Origin: Hyparrhenia diplandra | Lineage: Eukaryota > Streptophyta > Magnoliopsida > Poales > Poaceae | Direction of reading: 5' to 3' | NCBI GenBank assembly: GCA_015847255.1 | Contig: JADLZK010007783.1 | Coordinates: 1-64,000, forward strand | Length of the DNA stretch: 64,000 nucleotides | Part shown: positions 47,010 through 58,949 of the stretch, in pieces | How the letters are laid out: the number at the start of each line of letters is the position of its first letter | Position numbering within the stretch: the first letter of the stretch is position 1 | Notes under the pieces: generated by a model | Told to the model about the DNA's origin: nothing | The model's input: only the letters and a program-made list of their open reading frames with translations | The model's database searches: none | Made by a program: the position numbers and the translations under genes

Positions 47010-49670
47010 AGTTTTTTCTTTCTAGTTTTTGAAATTAAACGTCCAGAACCAGCAGCCATATCTCTTTCCTTGTCGCCGGCTGCCGCCGGGGCCCCTGAGA
47101 CCCAATAAGAAATGACTGAATGTGAGCCTTTGTTGACTGGACCTGGACGAAATTAAAAGGAAAAGGCCGCGAGCACCTGAACGTACGGCGGCGGCGGCCG
47201 ACGACGACGAAGAGGCCAGCTGGCCGACGATGGCCGTGCAAGAATATAATTAATGAACCCAAGGAGAAGATGCATGCTTGAATAATAAGTGTTGATCTCT
47301 GTAGCATCATGGCGACGGATCGATCGGAGAGAATTCGTCGCCACCGCCGTAGCCTGGTGGTCGGGTCGTCGATAGGCGCGTGCGGTAAAAAGGCAAAAGC
47401 GGCCGGCGTCCATGGACTCGGGTGACCGAGAACGAGGTGATCGGGTTCCCCATTTCTAAATGTCTGGTCGTCTTCGTCGTGGACCGTTATTTGTGTGTGT
47501 GTGTGAACGACACAGGAATTCCATGGCAGCTAGAGTGGCAGTGCACGGACATGACCGTACCTTGCGGGTCCGTCGAGGTCTTCAGTCTTCACGCGCGAGA
47601 GCTATCTAGTCTAGCAGTCAGTGACTCCACATCTCACGCATCAACTTGCACGCGTAATGTGAAAAGGCTTTGCAACTTTTGAAATTGAACCAATCGTGTA
47701 CAGTATATATGTAGGTCTCATATTAAGGCGCCTGATGACCTGACCTGGCCTTTTCTTATTGGCCCGACCGTACTTGGGCCGCCTGCATTTCTGCCATGGA
47801 ATAGGACAGCGACATTCGGCCTCCAAAACACAACTTTGATCTTATTATTATAAAAATATTTATGGAGGAGTGATATATGTATACTTTTATATAGCCGTAT
47901 TTATTTTAAGACAAATCTTTTCATATAATTTTTTACATTTACAAACTCAACCGTCGGCGACCCAAACTCAAAAACGACTTCTAATACCGCCCGGAGGGGA
48001 GTACTTAGCTTTACTTTGGATTGCATATCACTACCAGTAGCCAGCCTATATATCAAAACCGGCCGGCGGCCATGCTATTGCACGGTCTGCAATACTAAGA
48101 TGAGAAATTCATGAACAAATTTGGTACCTCTGATATCGGACAGATGAATGTTTGCATTGTTTATTACCTTAGCTTGAAAAGATGAATTGGGTTAAAAGGA
48201 CCTAGCCACGAAAGAGAAATCCACATATAATCTCTGATCGTAGTGGTAGATCTCAGCACTAGCTCGTCCACTTGGGGTGATGCAATGTAAGTGGCCACCA
48301 AGCAAGTCGTATAATGCAGCATGATCTATTCCAGTGAGCAGAGCGCGTATATATATATAATATAAAAACAAATAGACGGCGACCGCCCACGACCGAGACC
48401 TCCACATGCAGCCCGGGCACCAGCATGGAAGAAATGGAACTAGTGGTCAGTCAGTCATGGCATGCTACGCGATACGAACGCTCCTTTTGCGTTGCTTGCT
48501 TTTCCGTGGAAGACGGACCGAGATTTGCATGCTCCCCGAACGTGCGCCACTGATGACCCGACCACAATTCTCTCGAGACCTAGCTATACTGCGGTTTCTC
48601 AACCTCCTGATCACACCGTTTAGGAAGGTGATAATCAAACGGTGATAACCGTTTGCTGGACCTCCTTCGTTTGATAATCAAACTTGTACTAGCTAGCGGT
48701 TTCTTCACCTTCACCACTCATCTTTTTCTCTTATCACCAAGGATCAAACGGTTATCACCTCTAATCTCGCTACCTATATGGATAGTATACCTTGTCCAAC
48801 ACCCTCAACCTATTTGTGGTGCCTCGTCCATGTCCGACACCCACCGCCACCACTCTTCCCTGCCATTGCAAGGATCGACGAAGGAGGAGGCGCGAGGAGG
48901 TTGTGGCGGTGTCACTCGTCCACACCGCCGCCACTCTTCCACCACACTGGCCTACGCGCCAATCCCTAGCCTTATGTGGTTGTCGCCGCACGGATCTAGT
49001 GATTCGGGAGGATCTTGGGCCTTGGGACGGATGGAGCCGCCGTCGTTCCTCCATCATGCCGCCCTCTTGCGCACACCGTCACTCCACATGGCCATGGCAC
49101 CTGGTGCCTGGTGCCCCCACCCCCTCCTATCATTGCGAGGTAGTCTAACACCTAATCCACAGACAGGGACGGTGAGGATCTCGCGGCAGGCGAGCTTGAT
49201 ATCTTGACCTATACGCACACTCGTAGCAAGGGCGGCATCCTTTGGGCGTGGCCGGAATAGCAAGAGAGAGAACAGTGGAGGGAGCGGGTTCTATCCATCG
49301 GATGGGTTCTTTATCGAATCAACCATGCAATGTATCGACCCTGGTCAATAAAAGATAGGATTGGTATAGAAACATACAATGCAGATGCTCTTAGGGTGTC
49401 CTTCGATGACTTCTCTTGCTTCTCCCATCAGATAGCCTTTGGATCTGATTTGAAGGGCAGAGATGGTGAGAAAGCTACATCGGTCTCAATCCACCAACGT
49501 ACTTTTCATTTTGTTGGCTGCTCACAAGTGAGTGTAACGTGGATGAAAGAGAGGACAATCGGAAGTAGATATGGGGTTATTTCTCATCGATATATCGAGA
49601 AAATGAGAAAAATCCATAAGATAGAAAGATAAATGAGTAGGAGAGAAAGGAATCAAGTATAAGTTGGCCA
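47010..49670. other. Intergenic stretch, no supported gene
   Basis: Contains a half Stowaway terminus (GGAGGGGAGTA at 47993-48003) and an inverted pair GGTGATAACCGTTTG near 48641 with CAAACGGTTATCACC near 48745. Frames of 100-180 codons at 48.6-49.2 kb are open on both strands, lack any domain and probably reflect composition. Confidence 0.45.
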
Positions 49671-50039
49671 ATGCAAGTAGTGTCCGTTATTACACATGGA
49701 ATTCAACCTGACAAAAGTATTCTTTGGAAGCTAAAAGTACCACTAAAAATTAAGATTTTCCTGTGGTATCGAAAAAAGGGAGCTACTCTTACCAAAGATA
49801 ACCTTGCAAAGAGGAACCAACAAGGAGATATCAAATGTTGTTTTTGTGATTCTGTCGAATCAATTCAACATTTGTATTTCAAATGTCGTTTTGCGAGCTT
49901 TTTTGTTAGGCTGCATGGACTAGATCCAAAGCTCCGGAATCAGATTTTGTTAGGAGCTACTGCATTATATTGGGCAATATGGTTGAATAGGAATGACATG
50001 GCGTTCAATAAAGCTAAAACTAACACCTTCCCCGGGTAA
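49671..50039 (+). pseudogene. LINE ORF2 C-terminal zf-RVT fragment
   Basis: A 122-codon open frame with WKLKVPLKIKIFLW, then CCFCDSVESIQHLYFKC (C-x2-C...H-x4-C), followed by LYWAIWLNRNDMAFN. This is the standard zf-RVT module at the end of plant LINE ORF2. It lacks the reverse transcriptase itself and is a remnant inside the truncated LINE. Confidence 0.8.
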
Positions 50040-50375
50040 TTTTTAGGGCGACGTCTTTGGATCCGTCGGTGGTCCACCTTACATAAAGAAGAGGATCGCC
50101 CGCTCTTGATCAATGAAGGATGCGAGAAGATGGATGACTTTGATCATGCTAATTTGTTGCAAAGTTCGGTTAGAAATTCACAAACCGTATTGGTATTTAG
50201 AGCTATTTTTTTGGATTCAACCTCACTAGTTTAGTTGATCTCAGTTTTGTTTCCACTAGGTGTGTTTTCCTCATGCCGTTGTATTTTCCTAATGGCATTT
50301 TGTGTATTGTGTTAATCGGTTGTGTACCATTTCGAATGGTAGAGGGTAGAACTTTGTTCCCTTATCTTAAAAAAA
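49671..50375 (+). mobile_element. 5'-truncated LINE 3' end with zf-RVT domain
   Basis: A 3' piece of an L1-type plant LINE: the reverse-transcriptase zinc-binding domain, a 3' UTR with TTGTGTACCATTTCGAATGG, and a terminal TTTGTTCCCTTATCTTAAAA tail. The same 3' terminus is seen at 8.8 kb. Flanking words GTTGGCCAATGCAAG and CTTGGACCAATTAAG could be an old target duplication. Confidence 0.75.
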
Positions 50376-50479
50376 GACTTGGACCAATTAAGGACGCCCT
50401 AAAGTTAGCCAAGCTTATTCTTTTAACTAAGAGCAAATAACACAGTGCTTTATTTATCAGCGCACGTGCATGTGCAACT

Positions 50480-50745
50480 CTCTCACTCCTAGTCCTTGTC
50501 TTTGGTCTCGGTGTTGCTTCTTGCAGCACGGCTTGCTCGTTCAATGCAATTCCATCTCCCGCTAGCTAGTCTCTGTTATGGGCCTTATGTCTACTGGGCC
50601 TTAGCTGGAGTATTGGGCCTGAGGCCGCTGTAACCGACACAGGGAGAATATAACCCCGCGCTCGGCATTCGATGTTGACGTCGATGACAGGATAGTCAAT
50701 AGCAATGGCGACAGAGAGGCTTTTTAGAGAAAAGCGACAGAGAGG
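50480..50745 (-). repeat. SLAH-upstream block, copy B side
   Basis: On the minus strand it reads CCATTGCTATTGACTATCC, TCGACGTCAACATCG and GCTGCAAGAAGCAACACCG, then GAGACCAAAGACAAGGAC, in the same order as 14640-14830. Removing the 5.64-kb chromovirus places it about 2.8 kb upstream of copy B, close to the spacing seen at copy A once the Pack element is removed. Confidence 0.6.
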
Positions 50746-51166
50746 CTTTCTTCTCTTAATTTTCTATTCGATGAATTAAAGGAATAATGCAAAGGGCAAC
50801 GACGACTGTGGTGCTGTCCAAGGTTGGTTTTCACTGTTGCAGATGACAGTAACACAACAGCTTTGCTAGCTGGATTTGATTCTGTACGTTGTGTAGCCAA
50901 CACCATTAAATCTTCCTCCAAATCAGCATCTCCATTATTTTAGCCCTCTAAAATTTTTTTAGGCTTCGTCATTGTACGTATGCCTTTATATATTAGTCTT
51001 CCAGATACTGAAACACGAGGTAGATACTCTCAAACAAAGGATTATATACTCGTTGGAACAATAATCACAGCATGTTCTTTAGGGTGGCTCATACAAGGCA
51101 GCAACAAAATATTCTTATCTTCATGGAAGTAGCGGTTATTGGAGCTTGGGAAATTTGGAAACTTTA

Positions 51167-51467
51167 AAATTACACAAGACAACACAGACGCCAACACGTA
51201 AGCACACTCACCCCTATGAATCCACGTACGCAAAACTTTACCCCTTATGAGCATCTTCAAAGAACTGAGCCGACAAATCTTGAAGTTCACGGGTCACCAC
51301 CGACGCGCTACCAATAGCGCCCGATCCGGGGATAAAGATGTCGCGACCTAGGATTTAAACCCCGGGTGAGAGCCCCCAACCAATGGTCTTCATCATTGCG
51401 CCGTGAACCCCTTGACAAAATGACAAGGTATTCAACAATGGTCCGGTACATGTTGACATTTGGTTTA
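51167..51467 (-). mobile_element. tRNA-derived SINE-like element, second copy
   Basis: The minus strand has an A-box-like GGCGCAATGATGAAG (about 51403-51389) and a B-box-like GGTTTAAATCC (51362-51352), followed by a body sharing ATGCTCATAAGGGGTAAAG and ATTCATAGGGGTGAGTGTGC with the 32.8-kb copy. GAAACTTTAAAA occurs at about 51155 and 51468 and may be its target duplication. Confidence 0.55.
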
Positions 51468-51479
51468 GAAACTTTAAAA

Positions 51480-53142
51480 ATCAATGTTTGTTGCAATTTG
51501 TTTGTTCTAAGGATGATCTTAAATCAACCTTCTGTTTTTGGCTAGACACTTTTAGTTGCATGTAAGCTCTCTTGCACCTCTTTTTTGGTTATATTAAAAA
51601 ATAAAGTGTTGTGGGGACCTCCCGCACAGTTTTGCCTTTAAAAAAAAAGGATTATATATTCGTTGATTCAAGGAATACATATATGAAGTATTTAGACTAG
51701 TAGGCAACGTATTCATTATATATATGAATAGGGTCCTTGTATAGAATACAGTTTTGCTCATAGATAGATAAATAAATATAATGGTTGCACGTGCTATGAA
51801 TAGTGTCTTTTTTGGGCAATTATAACATAGTATATATATGTTGCTTTATGAAACAGGCAACCTTTCGTCAATAGAAATCCTTTCACGGACAGACGGCTTC
51901 TGCTGCCTACATGCATATACATGCTATGTACTATGTATGTGCATATAGTATACTAGTTTCTAATGTTAGGGGAGACGCAAATATAAAAAGAAAAGTGAGA
52001 AGAGGGACATTTATGTAAGCCCCTAACGATTCTAAAATCTTCTAGCTACTCTATCAATCATGCATGCAACTTGTACAATCACTGTCGAAAATTATGAACT
52101 AAAGTAAGGTACATAAACATGATTACAGTACAACCAACGAATAAAATAGGTTGATAATAGTAACTTTGACTTAGTCCGGTGGCCAATCGATTGTACTCCC
52201 TTAACTCTAAAAAGCTTTATATAAAATGTAGATTCGTACGTGTAGAGCGTACGTGTTTGTCTTGTGTAATGTCAAAAATAAAGTTTACAAAATATCTATA
52301 ATACCAAATAAGATCATTACATTTATTTTTTGAACATTTTTCATAACATATTTGATGTCATAAATATTGATATACCCTTTTACATATAAGTTTAATTTAA
52401 CTTTAGATAGTTTATTAGCTGAAAACTATAGGCGATAATTTTATTTCGGACAGAGGTCTAGTATATAGACACGTGAATGAAGAAAAAAAGAGTACTAAAA
52501 GAGAAATGGGACAGGATGCATATGGTGGTAATTTCAACGCGAGCAGTCCGTGCCAAGACCTCCAAGACCTACCTCTTCGCCGTCGATGCATGGTCCAGAT
52601 ACGACCGACCTGACCGGGCCGGCCGGGTTCGCCGTACGTCGTCGTGGGCGTCGGCAATCCACGGCCGCCGGAGCCACCAGGTCAACGAACGGAAGGACCG
52701 GCAGCTAGCTTGAGCATCACGGCCGGCCTGCTGCGTGCTGCACATTCTTCCAGGATCCACGGCGGTCCAAAAGTCGAATTCGCATCCGGTCCGTCGTAAC
52801 AAGTCACCCCACCATGCGTCACCGGAGTCACACAGGACCACGTACGATAGGTGGCTAGAAAGAAATGTGAAATATCAAAGGAATTTCACTGTGGATCATA
52901 TACGTATTGTACGTCGATCAAGTGGGATTTTTTGAGGATTGCAACCTGGCTCTGATGATTTTATTCATCGCGCGCGTTGCAAATTGTTCGTCATCAGAGT
53001 TCAGACGTGTAGATTCTGTAGAATAACAAAAAAGTTCGATCGAGGCCTTTTTTTTCCCTCTTACGTGACTGCTCCGACGTCCGCGCCACTGTCACTGACC
53101 GCCGGCGTCGATCGCGCACTGCTCCAACTCTCCACTTGCACG
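51480..53142. other. Upstream region of SLAH copy B, no supported gene
   Basis: AT-rich DNA with a half Stowaway end near 52195 and the 52255-52400 block that matches 12240-12420 inverted. The last 60 bp (CTGACCGCCGGCGTCG, then CTTGCACGCAGAC) align to the copy A promoter and mark the left side of the chromovirus insertion site. Confidence 0.55.
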
Positions 53143-53147
53143 CAGAC

Positions 53148-53456
53148 TGTTAGCACCATGACTATGCCACGTACTTCGTCAAGCTCGTTACCAGGAAATG
53201 AGGAAGAAGGCCGGCCCGTCTTGCCTCGGCCCAGGAAGCCGAACCCGAAATACGATAGCAAGGATTGGGCCAAGTGACTACGCCTGCGAGCGTGAAAGGT
53301 CAAGGACCTGTAACTATATAGCAGCGCCCGAGCGGCAAGCTCTGTATGGAAAAAGCTGAAGCGAAAAACTCAATCTGAACGGGGAATCATTCATCGTTGC
53401 TCCTCTATCTTCGTCTTCCCCACGCAACTCTGCTCTTCCCTTCCCCATTGCTAACA
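53148..53456 (+). repeat. 5' LTR of the Reina-like element
   Basis: 309 bp with the inverted terminus TGTTAGC/GCTAACA. A TATA-like CTATATAGC near 53314 is the probable promoter. A 40-codon frame (MTMPRTSSSSLPG...) is open in both LTRs but is probably incidental. Confidence 0.95.
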
Positions 53457-53458
53457 TC

Positions 53459-53471
53459 TGGTATCGAGACC
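53459..53471 (+). other. tRNA-iMet-like primer binding site
   Basis: TGGTATCGAGACC begins two bases after the 5' LTR and resembles the initiator-Met site used by most plant chromoviruses. Confidence 0.85.
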
Positions 53472-53569
53472 TCTTTCCTCGGCCGATCCGCAGTTACGGA
53501 TCGCTCGTTTCCGCCACCTACCCCCAGTTCCCATCCCCACTTCACCCGCTTACGAAATCCAAGGGCGTC

Positions 53570-55060
53570 ATGGATCCCAACCATCGGTTGTTGCTGGGCC
53601 GAGATCGACAAAGCGTTTCGCCAAAGCGCCGGCGGTCCGAGAAGACGATCCACTCCAACGCGTCTGCCGCGGACGCCCGGATCACCAAGCTCGAGTCCGC
53701 CTGCAAGGTGTTCGATGATTGGCGTCCTCAGATGGATGGCCACATCGGCGACCTCCGCCTCGACATCCGCAAGCTATCATCGCCAAGTGCGAGGTCGGGA
53801 AGATCTTGGCACCGGGGGCGTTCGATGGTCGACGGTCCTTCCTCGTCGCGGGCGTGTTCGCCCCCATCCCCAAATCTGCGTCGGCGCCATCGTCTCAAAG
53901 CGGCGTGATGCCTGGCGTCAAGCGAGGCCCCTCCGACCATGACGTCGCCGGTCTTCGTCGACTCCGATCTGGTCGGCCTCGGCGCGTCGCGCAGCTGTCC
54001 GCGCCCATCTGCGGGAACCACGGCCACACCGCCCGGCGAACGCTGCGCGTCGATCGGGGTGGCTATGGAGTGGTTACCACTCTGTGGCCGCCCAACAAAC
54101 AGGGTACGTCCTCATCCTCACCATTCACCCTGCCTCTCCCTAATACCAATTTCCGACCACCACCATCCACCCCGCCGCCACGCTATGTTATGCCGCCTCC
54201 GCGTCCACCATCACCGCAGCCACGCCACTACATGCCCCCTCCTCGCCCACCATACCCACCACCCCGTAACACACCGGAGTCCAGCTACCCGGGGGGTGAC
54301 AGCGGGGGGTAACCACTGGTAAACTCCTAAGTTTGATTTCCGAAATTTGATGGGGATCATCCAAAATTGTGGCTCAAACATGCATCCCATTACTTCCACC
54401 TGTATCGCGTCGAATCGATCTCTGACGGATTCAAGCCGCCGCGATGCATTTCCGGGGCCACGCCAAGCGTTGGCTGTGTTCGGTTGAGGAGCGGTCGAGT
54501 CCCCGCGGTGATCGATTTTTCTTTGCCATGTTGCTTACCCGTTTTTGCGGGACGAGCACGAAGCGGTGCTTCGCCGTCGTCTGTTCCAAGTCAAACAAAC
54601 CGGGTCTGTGTCCGAGTACATCGATAATTTTGTCACCCTGGTCGACCAGCTCAAAGCCTATGATAACCACCCAGATCCCCTCACATTTGTGCAACGTTTT
54701 ATCCATGGTCTTCGTGATGAAATCAAATCTGTCATTACGGTCCAAATGACCCCAAACACTCGATGCTGCTTTCGTTCTCGCTGAATTGCAGGAGGAGGCC
54801 GCAGGATTGGTCGCGCAAGCCATTTCGGAGGATGGATTACGGTGGACAGAACAAGCCGGGTTGGCAACCTGCCTTGCCATTGCCCCCCTCGTCCTGGCCC
54901 GGCGCTACAAGGCGATGCTCGCCCACCGAGATGGGGCCGCAGAGCGGCGAAGACAAATTCCGTGCACGCCGAGCATCTCGTCGTGCGCGTGGTCTGTGTG
55001 TCATTTGTGGCGCCAAGTGGAGCCGGGAACATCGGTGCAATGAAGCCGTTCAGTTGAATC
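53570..55060 (+). pseudogene. Chromovirus gag with CCHC knuckle (frameshifted)
   Basis: The probable start is ATG at 53570 (MDPNHRLLLG). A coiled-coil-like N-terminus (ARITKLESACKVFDDWRPQM) is followed by a Pro-rich linker (54110-54290). The Retrotrans_gag domain follows in changing frames: LWLKHASHYFHLYRVES near 54365, RDEHEAVLRR near 54550, and SEYIDNFVTLVDQLKAYDNH then FVQRFIHGLRDEIKSVI at 54615-54740. The zinc knuckle CVICGAKWSREHRC is at about 54996-55038. The protein would build the particle shell. Four or more frame changes are present. Confidence 0.85.
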
Positions 55061-56469
55061 TAGTGCAAGAGCTGCTTGATATTTTCCCAGCAGATGATGA
55101 CGAAGAGACCGATTATGCTGAAGCGGCTATTCCTATTGATGGTCAGGTGATGATGCACTTATCCCTTGCTGCAGCTTCTGGCTCTTCTGCTGTTAAGACT
55201 ATGTGTTTCACTGGTTCCATACAAGGCCATTCCATTGCTATTCTTGTTGATTCTGGCAGTTCTAGTACTTTCATTAGCCAGTCCTTAGCTGAGTCATTAT
55301 CAGGAGTGCAAGAGTTGTTTCCCCCAGTTGATGTGCAGGTGGCCAATGGGGCAGTTCTTCGTTGTTCATCTTATTTGCCTGATGCTATTTGGTCAGTTCA
55401 GGACTGTCAGTTCACTACTTCTCTGAAACTGTTGCCCTTAACATCATTTGATATGATATTGGGCTTGGATTGGCTATCAGGATTTAGTCCAATGCAGGTG
55501 CACTGGCAAGAACAGTGGATGGTGATCCCTTATCAGGACTCTTTTGCTATGTTAATTGGTAATCTATCTTCTGTGCCAGTTGGGTCTGTTATTCAGCTCA
55601 GTATGTTAACTGCAATTGAAGATATTGCTACTGGTATTCAGTCTTGCCCTGCACTCGAACCTGTCTTATCTGAGTTTGAGCATCTCTTTCAGCCTCCCTC
55701 TGGTTTACCACCTAAGCGTGAGTGTGATCACTCCATTCCACTTCTACCTGGTGCTACTCCTGTTTTTGTACGGCCATACAGATATGCACCCGTGCTCAAG
55801 ACCGAAATAGAGAAACAAGTCAATGACATGTTGGATCAGGGCATTATTCAGAAGAGTGTGAGTGCCTTTGCTTCCCCAGTGCTCCTTGTTAAGAAGAAGG
55901 ATCAGAGTTGGCGTTTCTGTGTTGACTATCGCCAACTAAATGCCTTGACAGCCAAGAGCAAATATCCTGTTCCCGTCATTGAAGAGCTACTTGATGAGTT
56001 GAATGGGGCTAAGTATTTCACCAGTCTTGATCTCCAAGCTGGGTTCCATCAAATCAGGATGAAAGAGGGTGATGAGCATAAGACAGCCTTTCAGACACAC
56101 TTTGGTCAGTTCGAATTCAGAGTAATGTCCTTTGGACTGACTGGGGCTCCTGGGACATTCCAAGATGCCATGAATACAACATTGGCTCCATTTTTGAGGA
56201 TCTTTGTGCTAGTCTTCTTTGATGATATCCTCATCTATAGTAAGACCATGGAGGAACATGTTCAGCACGTCAGACAAGTATTGGAGTTGTTGGCCAAAGA
56301 TCATTGGACCCTGAAACTGTCTAAGTGCAAATTTGGGCAGACCAGTATATCTTATTTGGGACACACTATCGATTGCTTCGGGAGTGGGGTCTTGATCGGG
56401 CAAGATCCATGCTATTTTGAATGGCCTTCTCGGTTTACGTCAAAGAGCTCAGATCATTCCTTGGCTTAG
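55060..56469 (+). pseudogene. Chromovirus protease and reverse transcriptase (open to the RT end)
   Basis: One continuous frame, running from the knuckle, holds the aspartic protease (ILVDSGSSSTFIS near 55235, with MILGLDWL near 55455) and the RT. The RT shows the palm motifs FCVDYRQLNALT, FTSLDLQAGFHQI, FGLTGAPGTFQ and VFFDDILIYS (the catalytic DD near 56220). The frame breaks after SYLGHTID near 56360. Protease would mature Gag-Pol and RT would copy the RNA. This is the best-preserved part of the element. Confidence 0.9.
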
Positions 56470-58497
56470 CTGGCTATTACAGGCGCTTTGTGAGACACTT
56501 CGGTATCATCTCTAAGCCTTTGACTAATCTGCTTCGTAAGCATACTCTCTTTGTTTGGACAGCAGTGCATGAAGAAGCTTTTCAAACATTGAAGCAGGCC
56601 TTGTGCAGTTCTCCTGTGCTAGCTTTGCCCGATTTCAGTAAGCCATTTGCCATCGAGACTGATGCATCAGACTTGGGTGTGGGTGCTGTCCTAATGCAAG
56701 AGGGGCATCCCTTAGCATATATGAGTAAGGCTTTGGGCCCTAAGACTCGTGGCTTGTCAACATATGAAAAAGAATTCATGGCCATCCTTCTGGCTGTTCA
56801 TGCATGGCGGCCATACCTCCAATTCCAAGAGTTTTTGATTCTCACTGATCAGTAGCTTGTTTGACCCAGTTATCGACCCGGCGTCACGCACACTTATTGG
56901 CGGCGGCGTGTGTTTTCTAAGTTGCTTGGGTTGCGGTATCGTATTGTTTTTACGGGCAAGGCACTTCCAATCGCGGCCGATGCCCTGTCAAGACATCCGG
57001 CTCAGCGGAGTGTTGTGCGGCGATTTCAGCGGTAGTGCCATCTTGGGCCAATCTTTGTTTGTCGACCTATCTTCTGGCGATCCCGTGGCTCTCGAGATTA
57101 TGGCTAAGTTGGCCATCGATCTTTTGCATCGATTACCTCACTATACTCACGAAAGCGGGCCCGCTGGCGTTCGTAAAACCGTATTTGGGTTGGAAATGAC
57201 ATTGCGTTTCAGCATAAGCTCATTCAGGCATTTCATGATACTTCTTGGGGTGGTCACTCTGGTGTGCCAGTCACTTATATGCGGCTTAAGCAGTGTTTTG
57301 CTTGGAAAGGGATGAAGTCTGCTGTGCAATCTTATGTGCAGTCCTGCATTACTTGTCGACAAGCTAAGTATGACCGTTCTAAATCTCCGGCCTTCTCCGG
57401 CCTCGGCGGTCCGAGTCGACTGGGAAGTGCTCTCTATGGACTTCGTGGAGGGTTTGCCCTTGTCCAAGTCTTACAATCGTATCATGGTCGTGGTGGATCT
57501 GTTGACTAAGTATACTCACTTTGTCCTCTGCGCCATCCATTCACATCCGTGATGTGGGCGATGCTTTCTTTCATTCGGTCTATAGGCACCATGGATTGCC
57601 CGGGTATATTGTGTGTCGGATCGCGACCGTATCTTCACCGGTGGCTTTTGGTGCGAACTCTTTTCTCTACGGCTGATGTGGATCTCTCGCCGTAGTACAT
57701 CCTATCACCCGAGTCGGATGGCCGGACCAGCGCGTCAATCAATGCACGGAAACGTATTTACGTTGTTTCATTCACTTTGTCCTAAGAATTGGTGTGCCCG
57801 GCTTACTTCAGCTGAGTTTTGGTACAATTCATGCTATCATTCTGCTATTGGGCGTTCACCAGCTGAGGCCCTGTATGGATACAAGCCACGCTATCTAGCC
57901 ATTACTCGATCGCGGTCATCAACACCGATGTTCAGATTTGGTGCGCTGATCGCAAGTGGATGGACCAACTCCTCTGGCGGCACCTCCATCGTGCAAAGGA
58001 ACGTATGAAGAAGCAGCCAGGACGTGTGGTCGACCGAACGTCGTTTTGAGGTGAATGATTTGGTGTTTCTCAAGCTCCAGCCGTATGTCCAAACTTCTTT
58101 AGCCCCTCGTTCACATCAGAAGCTGGCATTCCGCTATTTTGGTCCATTTCGTGTGACTGAAAGAATTGGCACCGTGGCATATCGTCTCGACTTGCCTGCA
58201 CACTCGAGTATACATCCAGTATTCCATGTTTCACAGTTGAAGAAGGTGATTGGTCCTCAACATCAGGTGATCCCTTTCCTGCCTTCTGATTTCGACATTC
58301 ACTTGGCTCCAGAACGTGTGCTGGCCTATCGCACTGTGGTTCGTGGTGATGATTCTATCCAGCAAGTGTTAGTCAAATGGAACAACTTGTCGTCGGCTCC
58401 GGCGACATGGGAGGACTTTGAAGCACTCAAGCAGGAGTTTCCCCGCTCCACTGCTTGGGGTCAAGCAGTGCCTCAAGGGGGAATGTTAGCACCATGA
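56421..58497 (+). pseudogene. Chromovirus RNase H, integrase and chromodomain (frameshifted)
   Basis: RNase H: FAIETDASDLGVGAVLMQEG and LSTYEKEFMAILLAVHAWRP (56640-56815). The integrase is in pieces: a zinc finger with HSGVPVTYMRLK then CITCRQAKYDRS (57255-57385), MDFVEGLPLSKSYNRIMVVV (57438-57500), SDRDRIFTGGFW (57615-57650) and a degenerate E region. A C-terminal segment (FRYFGPFRVTERIGTVAYRL) leads into a chromodomain, VLVKWNNLSSAPATWEDFE (58370-58425), which in this group targets integration by reading histone marks. The stop TGA at 58495-58497 lies inside the 3' LTR. At least five frameshifts occur. Confidence 0.85.
58475..58483 (+). other. Polypurine tract of the chromovirus
   Basis: AAGGGGGAA directly abuts the 3' LTR and overlaps the last codons of the pol frame. 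Confidence 0.85.
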
Positions 58498-58791
58498 CTA
58501 TGCCACGTACTTCGTCAAGCTCGTTACCAGGAAATGAGGAAGAAGGCCGGCCCGTCTTGCCTCGCCCCAGGAAGCCGAACCCGAAATACGATAGCAAGGA
58601 TTGGGCCAAGTGACTACGCCTGCGAGCGTGAAAGGTCAAGGACCTGTAACTATATAGCAGCGCCCGAGCGGCAAGCTCTGTATGGAAAAACTGAAACGAA
58701 AAACTCAATCTGAACGGGAATCATTCATCGTTGCTCCTCTATCTTCGTCTTCCCCACGCAACTCTGCTCTTCCCCTTCCCCATTGCTAACA
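58484..58791 (+). repeat. 3' LTR of the Reina-like element
   Basis: 308 bp, near-identical to the 5' LTR. It ends 66 bp before the TATA box and 158 bp before the ATG of SLAH copy B, in the same orientation, and carries its own TATA-like CTATATAGC near 58649. Confidence 0.95.
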
Positions 58792-58857
58792 CAGACGCAG
58801 CCTACGCAGTCCCTCCCCAACCCATCGTCTTCCTCTCCGCCTGACCTTCCCTGAGCT

Positions 58858-58869
58858 CTATATATAAGG
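58858..58869 (+). promoter_or_regulatory. TATA box of SLAH copy B
   Basis: CTATATATAAGG about 85 bp upstream of the ATG, at the position equivalent to the TATA box of copy A. Only about 67 bp of native upstream DNA remain between it and the chromovirus. Confidence 0.75.
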
Positions 58870-58949
58870 GCAGCCGCTTCATGTCATGTGTGGCACTGAC
58901 ACCTCCGGCGGCGACGCGAGCTCAGCGATCGTGACCACCGAGAGCTGCC

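Larger units (their letters stand above)
53148..58791 (+). mobile_element. Ty3/gypsy chromovirus (Reina-like), TSD CAGAC
   Basis: A 5.64-kb element with LTRs of 309 and 308 bp (TGTTAGC...GCTAACA) and perfect 5-bp duplications CAGAC at 53143-53147 and 58792-58796. The order gag, protease, RT, RNase H, integrase, chromodomain is that of chromoviruses, and the short LTRs and small size fit the Reina lineage. The two LTRs differ at only two substitutions and three single-base indels by eye, so insertion is recent. Internal frames are nonetheless broken. It lies in the promoter of SLAH copy B, in the same orientation as the gene. Confidence 0.95.

Noticed and set aside
48653..49207. 184-codon plus-strand open frame
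   Set aside because: No domain, Pro/Ser/His-rich wording from CCACC-type repeats, overlapping open frames on both strands and no promoter or splice support.
53157..53277. 40-codon LTR peptide (MTMPRTSSSSLPG...) as a conserved small protein
   Set aside because: Identity between the two copies is explained by LTR duplication at a recent insertion; there is no independent evidence of translation.
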